The position numbers were made by a program, and so were the translations under genes. From Epinephelus fuscoguttatus (taxonomy: Eukaryota > Chordata > Actinopteri > Perciformes > Serranidae), in assembly GCF_011397635.1 (NCBI RefSeq), contig NC_064754.1, forward strand, positions 35,022,043 through 35,086,042: DNA of 64,000 nucleotides. The letters are read 5' to 3'. Positions within the stretch are counted from its first letter, which is position 1. The number at the start of each line of letters is the position of its first letter. Under the pieces are notes generated by a model. It was given only the letters and a program-made list of their open reading frames with translations. It was not told the origin of the DNA and ran no database searches. Below are positions 12,567-25,100 of this stretch, in pieces.

Positions 12567-13194
12567 GGCCCATTTCCACCACAGGAACTTCGGGGTCATT
12601 TTATGGGGCCGGGGCCGTTGGTGCGTGTCTCCACCGCAGGGACCACCCCTGAAGGACAGAGTTTCAGAACTTTTACAGGGGCTAAACAAGTCCCTGCCAC
12701 GGAGTAGCTACTCAGAACGGCCCCGAAAAACTCCTGGCTGGGGCTTGGGGTTTACTTGGTGCTGATTGGATATACTCAAGGCGGGATGTGACGTCAACAG
12801 AAAGCGACAAAATAGCCGGCATTTTTAAAACTCAGCAGACGAGGAGTCATGTAAACGAAGAGACACGCCAGAAACCCAGCAACCACCTCAGCTCCTTCCA
12901 TGTTGATAATCATCTTTCTTATGTCTGCTTTCTTCTTCTTACTTCTGCTTCGTACTTCTGCTTCTTCTTCTTTGTTGTTCTTCTTCTTTGTTTGTTTCTT
13001 TGCCGCATCACCCCGGTCAAAATGGTTGCACAACAATTACGTCACATCCAGAACCCGGTAACTTGACAGGAACCTTTCTCCTACTCCGCCCTCTCGGTGG
13101 AGACACGGCGGTTGAGAGGGCCGAGTGAGAGGACATTCCTGTAAAGTTCCTGCCCCTCAAATAGCACTAGGAACTTCTTCAGTGGAAACGGGCC
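12567..13194. mobile_element. MITE with ggcccatttccacc ends
   Basis: The left end ggcccatttccaccacagga and the right end (other strand) ggcccgtttccactgaagaa are imperfect inverted repeats of about 25 bases. TA flanks both ends (12565-12566 and 13195-13196). The interior has GC-rich sub-terminal stretches and a pyrimidine-rich middle, and no transposase. A TA duplication would fit a Tc1/mariner-like mechanism, but Harbinger-like ends look similar, so the class is open. Confidence 0.6.
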
Positions 13195-13196
13195 TA

Positions 13197-16100
13197 AAGT
13201 CTTCTTTGAGCCTTTTGTTTAACCCACTTTATACAGTAGAGATAGCTAGAGCATCTGAGGAAAACGCCCAAATCACCCACACTTCCTCAAATTGCCACAG
13301 CAGCAGCACTGTATTTGAATATAAAAAGGCCAGTTTGAAAAGAGGCTTATTTTTACATTTTTTTAAATAAACAAAAGTAGTTGCTAGTTTGAGAGCACTA
13401 ACTTATAATCATTAACCAATTATTCTTCATGTGCATGAAGAGATTCTTCTTATAAGCATTGCCTCTGATGTAGGAGCACTGGTTAAATGTTTACACACTA
13501 CACTGCTGACTGCACTTTATTTCATATAGCATGTATAGCATGACCAATCCATCGCATTACATTGAAGCAGCTCTGAAGAATCTTGAGGGATATTAGGGAT
13601 GAATACTGAATAAAGACTCTAGTCCAATTGTTGTTTATTGAAAACCACCACCAGCAACACAGACAATGGTTAGAGAGTATTTAAGACCATTCTGAGAAAA
13701 CATTTGCCTCCAGAAATTTCTACATGACATGTGAGAAGATTTGCCTACAAGCAATAGTACAGCACTACAATTTTGTTTTAAGATGACATCAAACTGTTCT
13801 CTATATGAAAATGAGGCTGTTAAACTGACAATAGACTATATAACAGCAAGATTATATGAAAATGCTGAAATGATATTTTGTTTGATTTTGAGGGAAGAGT
13901 ATGAGAAATTTAATGTCCATAACATCTTTATTATACATTTGACTGAATGAACACTAGTCTGACTCATAAATCAGCGTCCTTATGTTACAGTTTTTCTCTC
14001 TTGGTTTAAAGCTGTATTATGGGGAATAAGGCCATTTTTACACCAAATATGTTCCCATTCACATGATCCAAAAAGTGTTGTGTTCTTAAAGATATACTAT
14101 GCAGGATTTCCCTACAAAACAATGTATAGACTGACTCAAACATGAGTAATCCCTCTCAATAATCATTTATGACCCACTCTCACTGTGTGGTGGTGTATAT
14201 ATCTGCAGAGACTCTGCTCTCTGCCTGTATTTTCTTATTTCCTTAATGTTTTGCTGTGTTCAGGACGTTCCTGAGCACAGTACACTGGTGAGGTCGGGAC
14301 TTTATAAAAAGGTCGCAACCAGGTGCCACACCAGATCCGAGACAAACCTCCTAAAATTGTGGACACAGCACAGAAAAAGACAAATACAGCAAGGTGATAT
14401 GCCAAGCAGAGATAGCTGGGGTTGGCTTTCACTTTCATATTCGCTGGCGATACTGTTTACAAATGGTAACTGACAATTCCTGCATTGTATACTTTTATTT
14501 TACAACATAATCAACAAAACCACATACTGTGTCTAAACAGGACTACAAAAAATTGGACTCAAGACAGCAAAATAACAATAACAACTTTTTCAACACAGTG
14601 TATCAAATCATAAATTCACACCTACAGTTATCTAGTGGCAACAAAATAAAAAAAAAAGCAACAAAGTATTGAAGGCAGTTTACTGCTCCATATCTTGCCC
14701 GTGACCTGGACATTACAGTTTGTATATTTTTCAGTGGCTCACTAAAAACAACATCAATCTAATGTTAATTGAGGAAGAAAGGCCATTGCTTTTGTTGGAT
14801 AGGCTGTGGAGTCTCAGGGTTGGAGTTTATCTTGAGGCCCACAGTTGTTCACAGCTAAGGCTCAAATGCTTCAGTGCCACCTGCTGGACAAGCCGATGTT
14901 GTCACCTATTCCAATTAAACTTCCCCTTAGGGCTTTTATTACTGTAAGCTGCTTCAGTTACAAAGCTCGGGCATTGAACCTCACACTGTCATAATTAATG
15001 GTGAGACTTAGAATAAACAAAGCCATGGTTAATGTTATTAGTGACACCTGTGCTTTTTCTGCTGTGACACATCTGCTGGGAAAAATGTTTTTTGCCATCT
15101 CCCCTCAGAAAAGTAACAGCCAATACTGACTGCGATTTCATTTGCAGTCATGTACTAGAATTTAACTATAGCCCTGCCTACAAAGTATGAAGCAAGATAT
15201 TTTTATCAAGTACTATCACAAACTCATCTTGTCTCTGTATTCATGAAATCATACCAATATCTCTCTTGCTTGCTGCTGATGTTTAAAAACAGTCAGCTGT
15301 ATACATGAAATTAACAAATGGTGTTGCAACTAGCCAGTTATGATACTATAAACTGTTGGAAACATGTGTCTAACAAGGTTTCTACAGACTGGCCGCCTGT
15401 ATCGCAGCTTTAAAAAAACCCTGCAATGTAGCTGCTTTAGCTAATGTTAAAGCTAGAGCGTTGGACTAGGTCTTGCCAAATGAGTTTACACCATGCTCTT
15501 TAAGCATATGGCCGCCAGGGAAAGCTCTCTGGATTTATACCAGAGTTTTGGTGTCAGGTGTCTGTGGCAACTTTTTCCATACCTACATACATACCAGAAG
15601 TGACGCAATTTTACATCACCCAGCCAGAGCCAAAGGGGAAAGAGATGAATGTATTTGCTTTACAGTAGATTTTATTGTCTTTTACTATATGCATGATTCT
15701 GATTTCTCGTTTGAAATAAAGGTTTTTCAAAAAAGAAGTGGGGCGAGACCTTAGCGATTAAAGTAGCAGCTAGGAGTATAGTATCCAAGAAAAGTTTCTG
15801 GAGTGGATGCTCCAGATAAAAAAGAAAGTCGGCATTCAGGATTACAGTAATGGGGTCGTGAAAGATGTGGCAAGGTCACCTACAGGCATATGTTATATAA
15901 ACTGTGTCGACGGTGTTCGTGCAATTACTCTTACTGCCAGAGACAGGAGACAAAAGTTTCTAGCATCACAGACTAGCTGGACAAGCTACTTTCTGGCTCT
16001 GAATCCTCATCATCCAGTGTGTTGTTTATGAAGCTTTTACCCACCATGTGATGTAAGTAATTGGTCACAGAATACTGGTCACGTGACAACCATTTGTTTG

Positions 16101-16769
16101 TATATGTAGGGGAAATAGTTATCCCTGCTGTTGATGTTCTGTCGTCCGATGTGAACTTTTTTCTTGATCTTTCACTGATGCCTGGTTGCTGACCTCTGAA
16201 CCTCTTTTCAGGTGGTGCCGTGACTGGCTTTTGCTGTTGAGAGAAGATGAGAACAAAAAATAAATGGACAAAAGGAAAGCCACCATGTTCTTTTTGTTTT
16301 CTCTTCATCATATGTATCCTCAGCCCATTGTCACGCCCCTCAGTGTGTGATATCGATGCTGAGGGCACCCTTTAGCATTTTTATAAGTTTGCACTGGGCT
16401 CTGAAGTATCTCCAGTGTAAAACCAACTGGTGCAGTATGTGATGTGTAGGGCAGGGCAGAAAAGATGGGCCAAACAGACACTCAGGAGACTGCTGTTTGT
16501 GTCTCATGTGAAACCAAAAGTCAAAAATTGTTTAATGTAGCTCACACAACATGACTTTTATGACCAAATGACTAGAGCTCCCAAATCCAAGAATTTGATC
16601 TCCCATTTTGTCTGTCTCTTCACTCTTTCAACCCTCAACTCTCTACATAAAGAGGTTTGGTCTAAGGATGCAAGTGAAGTGACTTCTGATGAATTATGGG
16701 TGAGAAGGCAACCCGGGCTCACTACGCTACAGCAGGAAGCACGGTGGGGCAACAACAAACGCTAATAAT
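13197..16769. other. No gene seen
   Basis: Mostly AT-rich unique-looking sequence. The longest frame (minus, 15973-16368, 131 codons) has an acidic end DDEDSEPESSLSS but no recognisable domain. I found no remains of lectin exons that could complete receptor B. Confidence 0.35.
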
Positions 16770-16850
16770 AATAATGATAATACATTGGATTTATATAGCG
16801 CTTTTCAGGAAACTCAAAGACACTTTACAAAGAGCAACAACAGCAATCAA
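16770..16850 (-). mobile_element. LINE-type 3' tail
   Basis: On the minus strand the stretch reads gtgtctttgagtttcctgaa then aagcgctatataaatccaat, ending in an att/atc simple repeat. Tails of this shape, a tataaat word before a microsatellite, end many fish L2-like elements. Only the last ~80 bases are present. Confidence 0.45.
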
Positions 16851-17982
16851 AAAAAAAAAATCATAAGTTTTCACCTGGGAGGCTGGTGTTCGCTTCCTAT
16901 AAGATTGTAAAGCCAAACCCGGTTCATTTTTACTAAACCCAGCAATGTGTGTGCATTGGCTAAACGTAACCACATGCGTTTGGTGTTAAAGGGAAGAAAA
17001 AAAAAAGTCAATTTGTAGTCATGTACCAATGTTGTGCATTTATCTTTAAAGAGACTGTATGCAAACTGTACATTTCCTGTGAAAACAGAAGTGTATTTTG
17101 AAATCAGACAATGCATTTAACAGGCTGAAGGTGACACGGTGTCCCAGAACATCAACAACTGACACACCCAGGGTACCTTGCACGTCTCAGTCATTTCGAC
17201 GTGGAAAGATGTGGAATGTGAGAATGTGTTGGAGAGGGCTACAGAGAATTATAACATATTCCATTAATGCTAGACGTCAACTTATTTAGTTTAAAGTCAT
17301 CCATCGCCTGAATTTCTCTGAGGTTAAATTGAACAGAATATTAGTGTACTAGTCTTGCCCTAAATTTAGGAATTTCTGGGCAGACTTTTTTCAATTGTAA
17401 GTAACATATATAGTAAACAGTTAGTCCCTGATGACTGGTATAGTCATAGCAAAAAAGGGTTATTCTGCGAGAATGGAAATCAGCTTCCCCTCCTTGCTTT
17501 ACAAAATGGCTAAATGACATGGTTTCTTGCCTACATCTTTACGAAATCCGGTGTACTTGAACTCCCTCATCAAGTTTTCTAAAATCTGTGGAACCTTTAT
17601 TTAACATATCAAAAGGGTAAAGAGTCAAGCTGGTAACCAACCACATTGTCTGCTTCTTTGTATTGGACTGTACACTGTGCTGTGATCTGCCAAGATCAAA
17701 TGTCTATAAATGTCCATTTCTTCATTTTCATCCAAAAACCAAACACACAACTTTCAGCATGTCGAACAATATTCATATCTGGTATGTGAAAGACAATATT
17801 TGGCTCTTACACACTATATTTTGCAACTTTATCCCTTTCATACTTTTCTAACTAATTACAGTCCTTCAGTTGCCCCCTCATGTGAGGTTAAGCTACCAAG
17901 GCTGTTCAGCTTTGGCTGTTCTGTACATGATGCAACACAGCAGTCGCCCACGGTTTCCTTAGAAATGTCATTCTCTGCTTAC
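16851..17982. other. Downstream side of receptor B; lectin exons not found
   Basis: This is where the first CTLD exon of receptor B would be expected. I looked for the usual minus-strand signatures (WIGL, WVDG, WND, C-terminal cysteines) and found none. Confidence 0.35.
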
Positions 17983-19105
17983 CTTCACGCTTTCTCTGAA
18001 GATCATTTCTGCCCATGGTCAGGGCTTCATTCTCTTTTTGCAACTGGTCTCTTTCTTTAGACAGGCTGTTGTGACTGGTCTGTAACTGGTCTCTTTCTTT
18101 AGACAGGTTGTTGTAACTGGTCTGTAACTGGTCTCTTTCTTTAGACAGGTTGTTGTGACTGGTCTGTAACTGGTCTCTTTCTTTAGACAGGTTGTTGTGA
18201 CTGGTCTGTAACTGGTCTCTTTCTTTAGACAGGTTGTTGTAACTGGTCTGTAACTGGTCTCTTTCTTCCGTTAGGTTGTTGTTCCTGTCTTGTAACAGGA
18301 ACATCTCCATCTCCCACTCAGAGTTGCTCTTGGTAACTGCATTTGACACATAAAGAAATAAAGAAACACTGTCAGCCAGTCTTCTCAGAGCTTTAACAGC
18401 ATGTACTCACACAGTACTCACACAGGAAAACTAAAGTTGTAAGTCCGGTCAGAAGGAGAAGACACAGCAGACCCAGACACACTGCAGCAGCTCTGCAGGA
18501 ACTCTTCTTCACATCTGCAGCACCTGAAGGAAAAACATGAACATTTTGTCATTTACAAAAGTCAACCTCTGTATTGTTGCCTCTCATCAGAAAACACAAC
18601 TGAACTGAACTGAAATGAAATCAAAAGCTGGTGTAATGTCTGTCGTTGGTACATGGAGGGGATGAAGGCTGGCATTGTAATGACGTTCACATGAGCAAAA
18701 GTTACCCATTGAAATTCAACCATCCAAAAGTATGGAATATACTTTTTTTGTGTGAGTCAACATTAATTAATATTCAAGCATGTTTTGCATAGCTTTGAAT
18801 GTAATTTCTGCATGCACTGTGGGTATTAATGGTCCCTTGCTGCTTAACCCTTTCCACATTATTGTTTCTCCCACAAGTTTTTGTATTGTTGCTTTTATAA
18901 TGCAGTCCTTTCTGTCCATGTGCCGTTAAGTAAGAAATGCAATGTGTTTATTACCTGAGTGTGATGGTCCAGATCTGTTTGGCTCCTGAATGTTGACCAC
19001 ATTTTCATAAATATTTTCAGAGCTTATTCTCTGCCTTTTCCTCTGGTTGGGATTACCTGATGGTCTCTCTACATTAATATAGATATTCGACAGTTCATCC
19101 ATCAT
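17983..19105 (-). CDS. Receptor B: CD209-like type II receptor, tail, TM and stalk only
   Basis: Three in-frame minus-strand exons: 18955-19105 (ATG 19105-19103), 18422-18523 and 17983-18336, all with GT-AG sites, give at least 202 residues. The tail has two related tyrosine motifs, NIYINV (Y9) and NIYENV (Y33). A basic and cysteine stretch (KKSSCRAAA) precedes a transmembrane segment of about residues 62-84 (VCLGLLCLLLLTGLTTLVFL). The third exon encodes a coiled coil of six tandem 14-residue units (NNLSKERDQLQTSH type). The transmembrane exon differs from A and C and matches the style of teleost CD209-like lectins. No lectin-domain exon is visible downstream, so the gene is incomplete, a decayed copy, or a stalk-only product. 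Confidence 0.65.
18041..18290 (-). repeat. 42-bp coding tandem repeat in receptor B stalk
   Basis: About six consecutive 42-bp units sit inside the 354-bp stalk exon; the plus strand shows ctggtctctttctttagaca every 42 bases. Each unit is two heptads, and neighbouring units differ mainly at one tyrosine/histidine codon. This suggests recent unequal exchange or gene conversion, and copy number is likely to vary between individuals. Confidence 0.8.
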
Positions 19106-19439
19106 GTTCAGCCACGCTGGTGGTGCAGTTTGGTCCTGTGGTGCCTGAAACCTTCAAAGTCTGCAGAGAGTGCCTTTGAAATCCATCTGTATGAACTGCG
19201 TACAGAGTAACTCTGACTTCTAAAAGAGGCTCTTTATTTACAGATGTGTCTCTCACATCATCAGGAAACTGAGGGCTGGTGGTGTGAAATACTTAAGCTG
19301 ACCACTTTTACCCATTCGACCTATAAGTTGCAGGTGCCTGATGGTGCTTTCCATTTTGGTTAGTGCTACTGTATTTGTAAGGTCTCTTAAATGTCACTAG
19401 TAAAAAGTTCACCTATCTATTTGTCTGTAAACTGAAACA

Positions 19440-19615
19440 TACAGTAGATATCGTCAGAAGGTCATTTATTTATTTAGCTGTTTATTTTATGTTACTTTAT
19501 TCCTTACCTCTTTGACTTTTTATCTGCTTTCACTTTCACTATCTTTGTCTGTAAGGTGACCTTGAGTGTTGTGAAAGGCGCCCATAAATAAAATGTATTA
19601 TTATTATTATTATCA
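19440..19615 (+). mobile_element. LINE-type 3' tail with (att)n
   Basis: The stretch ends ggcgcccataaataaaatgt followed by repeated att/atc, the same tail architecture as at 16770 and 26052. It lies upstream of receptor B and has no coding part. Confidence 0.4.
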
Positions 19616-20057
19616 TTAAGATCATTATTCATAATTGCAGTTCTGTCTTCATTAATTATTACATTTCAACGTGACATAATGTAATGGCAATCAGCCTTCT
19701 GCTTTTCTTCACAACCAGATAGGTAAGCTGTTACACAAGTTCATATAAGTGAACTCATTTTAAGTATAGCGCCACGACAGCTGGCTGTGCATTTTCATTT
19801 TATTAAAAAGCCCCAACATTCAGTACTGTTTTCCAGTACCCTCTCACATTTGAATCATTTAATAATCACTTAATGATTAATTTCAGTCACTTCTTCAGAA
19901 GTAATTTAGGCTAGATTGGATTTTATTCGTATTTCTTTCCTCCCCTGACACTATGTCAAGCAATCATCTCACAAACATTATGTAAAGCACAAAAAGTTTA
20001 TTAAAGTACATGGACAGTGAAAATGTTAGTAAATTAATTAGCCATCTGTTAGATGAT

Positions 20058-20460
20058 GGGGTATTCCAGAAAGCGGGTTTAGTGAAATCTCTGAGTATGT
20101 TAACCCTGAAATGAGGGAAACTCTGGGTTTTCAGTTCCAGACAGAGAGGTAAGTCACACTCTGAATCAATCACCATGACAACTGACTCTGAACCTAACCT
20201 GCTCGCTTGCCATATGGGACGCCTGCTCTATCCACTAAGCCCCCAACCTCCCATCAAAAGAGATTCTGCTTGCTAAATTTCACATGCCGCTTCTCTCTCC
20301 TTGGCAGCTTTAGCGGTGTTACTTTTTTTTTTTTTTACGAAATGTATGCTCATATTCGCTGTAGGCATTCATGAGCACCTCCAGTTCCACAGGTGTAAAA
20401 TAAGTTGATCGCTTTTTTTCTCCGGTTGCCATGGTGAATCGAGATATCAGGGCTCCATTG
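20058..20460. repeat. Probable DNA-element fragment
   Basis: The text starting ggggtattccagaaagcggg and continuing with gagggaaactctgggttttc is of a kind common in fish genomes as a dispersed DNA element. I could not define matching inverted ends, so only a partial copy is claimed. Confidence 0.3.
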
Positions 20461-20970
20461 ATATCTAAGCCTTTAATTATGTTTAAGAGAAGGTGTGATT
20501 CTACTTCTGACCAGAAATGTGGGCTTTTCTTTTAGGCATGCATCTGTACTCCACAGAGTTGCAAACTGTTGGTTAGTTTGTTTGTGTACAACATATGACA
20601 ACACATGCAGCTGACTGTAAACCGACAAGAGACCATTTGTCACAAACTGCTATAAAAAGCCCAGCTGAGATGCATATTCTGAATGTGCTGTCCAAAGAAT
20701 GCTCCTACAAGCGAAATAGTACCAGACTATGCTATTTACATGACCCGTGTCAAATATAAATAGTCATATAAAAACAGCTCCATACCTCTACCAGAGGTCA
20801 AAAACCTGGATACCATTGTCGTCAAATCATCTTACACCTCGCTTTAACCTCAAGGGACTATACAAAGGTATTATAAATAAGTAAAAGTAAATGAGTCCTC
20901 CATCCAAAATCAAAATCACACACATGTACAGGTATAGGATTGTGAAAAGTGAATTTGTGCCTTCAGATCA

Positions 20971-22113
20971 GGGGCAATTCTAGGATCAGAGGTTTAGGGG
21001 TGCTGAGCACCCAGAGAGCTGCCTGGCCAGGCAAGATAAATTTCACTGTTTTGTACATTTTAACGCAATTTCATTCCCACATTTGTGAAAGTAAAGCACA
21101 ACACTTTTTGGGAAAGTCTGTGACTAAACCATCAAATCTGATAAAGGTTATTTAAATGCTGAGCCACAGCAAAAGAGGAATGGATTGGAATCATAAAATA
21201 AACATATCGTAACCCTAATTTCTGGGGGAAGACAACTCATTTTGATACAGCAGCTCCTCAACATACACATAAACAGTATGTATGTTTCTGGAGTAAACCA
21301 GCCCCCTATAGTGAGTACCAAAAATACCAAAAATGGACCTTTGACTTATTTTTTGGACTTTTATTTTAAATGCAATGCACAACATGTAACATTAACACAT
21401 TAACAGTAATTGACTTTTTCAGTGTTTGTCTTTTTCCTTCTTGTCTGTATTATATAATACAAATACATAAATAAAAATACACTTCAAAAAAGAAAAGTGC
21501 TTGAAATCTACAAAATAATAATAATAAATACACATAATAGGAGTTATAATGTTAATGGGCATCCAGTCAGTTAGCTAGTCAGTAGCACCTTGATTTAATA
21601 TTAACACATGCACATGACACAACAGCTAGTTTCTCTCATTCCAATTCAAACAGAGGACAGTGGTACTGACCACCTATAACGTTTCCTAGCTAGAAAAAAC
21701 GTCAGCTAACTCCTACCTAACAACATAAACAGTGACAAGGCAATTGAATTGTGACCTACGATTAAATGCAGCAAAAATGAGGACTGGTAATGATAATAAT
21801 GTGTTGGTATTGAGTGGTAGAAGTTAAGAAATGTGCCACATATCCTGGTTTAAGCCAGGTACTTACACCACTACTGCATATCACCCACTCTGGAAGGCAG
21901 CGCATTGCTCTGTGCAGATAGAGTGCTCAGAGGCTGAGTCGGGGAAAGGTGGGAGGGATGGGGTGGATTAAACCATGGTTTTTATACTTTTCTAGCTTGT
22001 TAAAAAAGGACATACAGTAAAAAAAAACAAAAAAAACCCCTAAAATTTGGGGTGCTAGGATTCAATTTAGGAGTGCTTCAGCACCCCCAAAAATGGGCTA
22101 GAAACGCCTATGC
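20971..22113. mobile_element. hAT-like non-autonomous transposon, 1.14 kb
   Basis: It is flanked by cagatca at 20964-20970 and 22114-22120. The ends are inverted: ggggcaattctaggatcaga ... ggggtgctgagcaccc on the left against, on the other strand, ggcataggcgtttctagccc ... gggggtgctgaagcac. A duplication of about 8 bases, possibly with one changed base, fits hAT. No transposase frame remains. It begins only 40 bases after the stop codon of receptor C, so it probably lies in or next to that gene's 3' untranslated region. Confidence 0.7.
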
Positions 22114-22160
22114 CAGATCAAACATGAAGTGAATTTCAGCTCTCCATGGTTTCGTATGAG

Positions 22161-25100
22161 TTATAAAGACATCATCTTTTCACAGATCCAGAAGTTTTGA
22201 TTTTTACACGGTATATCATTCCAGCTGTCCTCCATTTCTACACAGTCTTCAGTGTTGCCCAAAAAATCATTTGGCTCCCCAGGCTTCCAGTAGCTGAAAC
22301 CAAAAAACAAACCGTCTTTTCACAAAGAACACAAACCAAGAAACATTTCATGGACAACACAATGCTGGAATGTGACCAGCTTTAAGCTGGAAAATTAAAA
22401 TGTTTCCTGTGATTCATTTTTAGATTAATTTATTCATCTAACATAAAAATCTAAAAGACATTTTAAGGCCTTTAGATTCAGCGTTAAAGCTACAGCTGAT
22501 AACTTTTATAAAAAAAGTAACTTTTTGTCATATATGCTGAAACAGTCACTATATTCACAGGGAGCAAAGTGAGAAAAATAATCTATGAAAATAAATCATA
22601 TCCCTCTGCCTACTCTATTGCTTTGTAGCATTTCTAATGGCCTTACTGCATGTAACCAGAAAACAACCAGTCAGAGCCGAGGAGTCTCTAACATAGCTGT
22701 CAGTCATGGCAGTTGTTGCTCATTATGAAATGTGGTCAAACCATCAAACTAGGCAGCGCTGATCAAATATGAATCAAGATTCTGTCACCGCTATTTCTAT
22801 GTAAAATGAGAAAGCTGGTCCACCTGGTGGGCGATGCTTGGTACTTCGGGTGACCATTTACAATATGGCAGCCATGTCACCAATTTTGTCATATTACAGC
22901 TAAACAGTGCACTAAAATATGGTTCAGAAAACATCTGAGCTGAGAAATAGGCAATGCAGGAAACAGAATCTTGATTCGTATTTGATCAGAGCTGCCTAGT
23001 TTGACAGTTTCATCACAGTTGGTTTTTTTCCTGCGGTAAATTCCAAGGAATACTATTAAAAGCATTACGAAGAGGAGGAGTAAATATGACAAAAAGTCAC
23101 TTTCCTAAAAGTTACCATCTGTAGCTTTAATGTTAGTTGAATAACAAAGTGATGTGTGAACCTTTCGGTCAGCGGCGTCCCATCCACCCATTTCCATATC
23201 CCCATGGCTTCTCGCTCTGTCAGTCCAATCCACAAGACCCTGCCGAATTTTCCTATGAAATTCTTGTTTACAGAGAAAAACAGAAATTACTAATCAATAG
23301 AAACTGAACTAATTTAAATTCACCATGCAGTTAGTAGGTTACCCCTCATTCATTACGTTTTTCTCTTTTTCTCTTATCATTATCTCTCCTAACTTCAAAC
23401 TTACACTCATTCACATATAAATACACACACCTGTTCCTCTTTGCTGTTGATAATCACCAGGTCTGCACCTCTCTGCAGACAGTCATCTCTGCTGTCCTGC
23501 CAGGATTTCGTGGTAGTAGAAACAAAATAAAAACTGTGGCGGAAATACACCCATCCTTGTTGCAAATAGTAATCTGTTACAGAAAGATTAATGGATGGAA
23601 ATTGACATTTTTAAATAAGAAACTGACTAATTTTAAAGAGCTTTTTTGAATTCAGTAATCAAAATTAAACTATGCATTATGAAGCTCAAAGTAAAAAAAG
23701 AACATGATAAAAAGGTTAGTAAATGTAATAATTCCATGTCAATGGGTTGCCCTACTTCTACCACTCGTGTGTCTGTACTTCTGTAATGCAATAAAATACA
23801 AGTGTTTTGCTGTAAAGTTTGCTTTTACGATGCCTACACTGATCACTTTTTGTTGACACTGTCGAAGGATTTAGTTAAATTATATGTTTTAGCACTGAGG
23901 TCATGCAGTAGTTGGTGATGCTGTTGTACTTGACTGCATCATATTCAGAAGTGTGTATAATATTGAATATAAATATAATACGTATTTCATACCTAAAATA
24001 TATATAATACAAATTTACACCTCCAATCCCACATATTATTTAATTGAGACTTTCTGCAAAAACAAACTAACTGAAATCTTGATTGCCCAGTGACTATGTT
24101 CTAGAATCAGACCTCCAGAGTGCTCTGTGCGCTGTGCAGAAAGTCTGATTAAAACATGTAGTGTGAGTAAACACAATATGAGTCAGATAAAATTGTACAG
24201 TGTCTGTCCAAAAATGAAAACCAAGAGAACCCAAACATGGCAATAAATCTCCCTTTGAATTCAGGGTCTTTCACTATTGGCATGCCAACCTTCATCCTCA
24301 TACTAACCAAAGTCAGTCAGTTCTCTCTTCAGCTTGGCAGTCTCCTGAATAAGGTTTGTGCAGCTGGCTTCTGTATCTGGTGTCTTACTGTCAGAGCTGT
24401 CTGAAAGAGCAGAAACACTAAAATTAAATCAACAATTATGCCCACATGCACTAGGAGCAATTTGAGGTTGAGTATCTTGCTCAATGACACTTTAACAAGG
24501 GGGTCTGAGGAGACTGGGAAACAAAGCAAAGAAGCTTATTTGTACAGTATTTGTGATGTAGTTTAAAATAGACTTTAAGCTTACAATAACAATACGTTTA
24601 CTGGTTGACAGTTTTGACTTGAGTTTCATAAGGAGAGAACTAACTGGAAAGTCCCGTACTCTTCTTACGTAATCTGACGTAAGTTTGCATTCTAGTGTTA
24701 TTATGCCTCGTGATTGTTTGTGATTCTAAACTTCCCCAAACTTGTGTAACTGAATATCACTGAACTGAATCGAAACTGTGAAGGAGCCTGAGAGTGCAAA
24801 CACAGAATAACAGAGAATGTTGCTACGCTATCAATCATCAAGTGATCTGAACACTGATGAAATAATATTTAGACAAAAAAATCTTAGAAACCTCTCAAAG
24901 TGTGATATCTTGTAATTGGAATTAAACAGCTGTGGCAGTAACCACATCCACTCTCTAGTCTTATGATAACAGGGAATTTGCAGAAACACAGAGCAAAACT
25001 ACAGACACAGTTCAAAATGACTCACAAAGACGCAGGGAAATGTTGAGAGCAGCTTGTAGGATGAACAGGAGTCCAAAGCTCACACCAACCACTCTGTACA

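Noticed and set aside
15973-16368. 131-codon minus-strand frame with an acidic C-terminus
   Set aside because: No recognisable domain, no partner exon and no repeat copy in the window; could be an exon of an unknown gene but cannot be supported.
18041-18290. Regular 42-bp repeats resembling a CRISPR array
   Set aside because: Units are contiguous without spacers and encode an in-frame coiled coil in a vertebrate gene.
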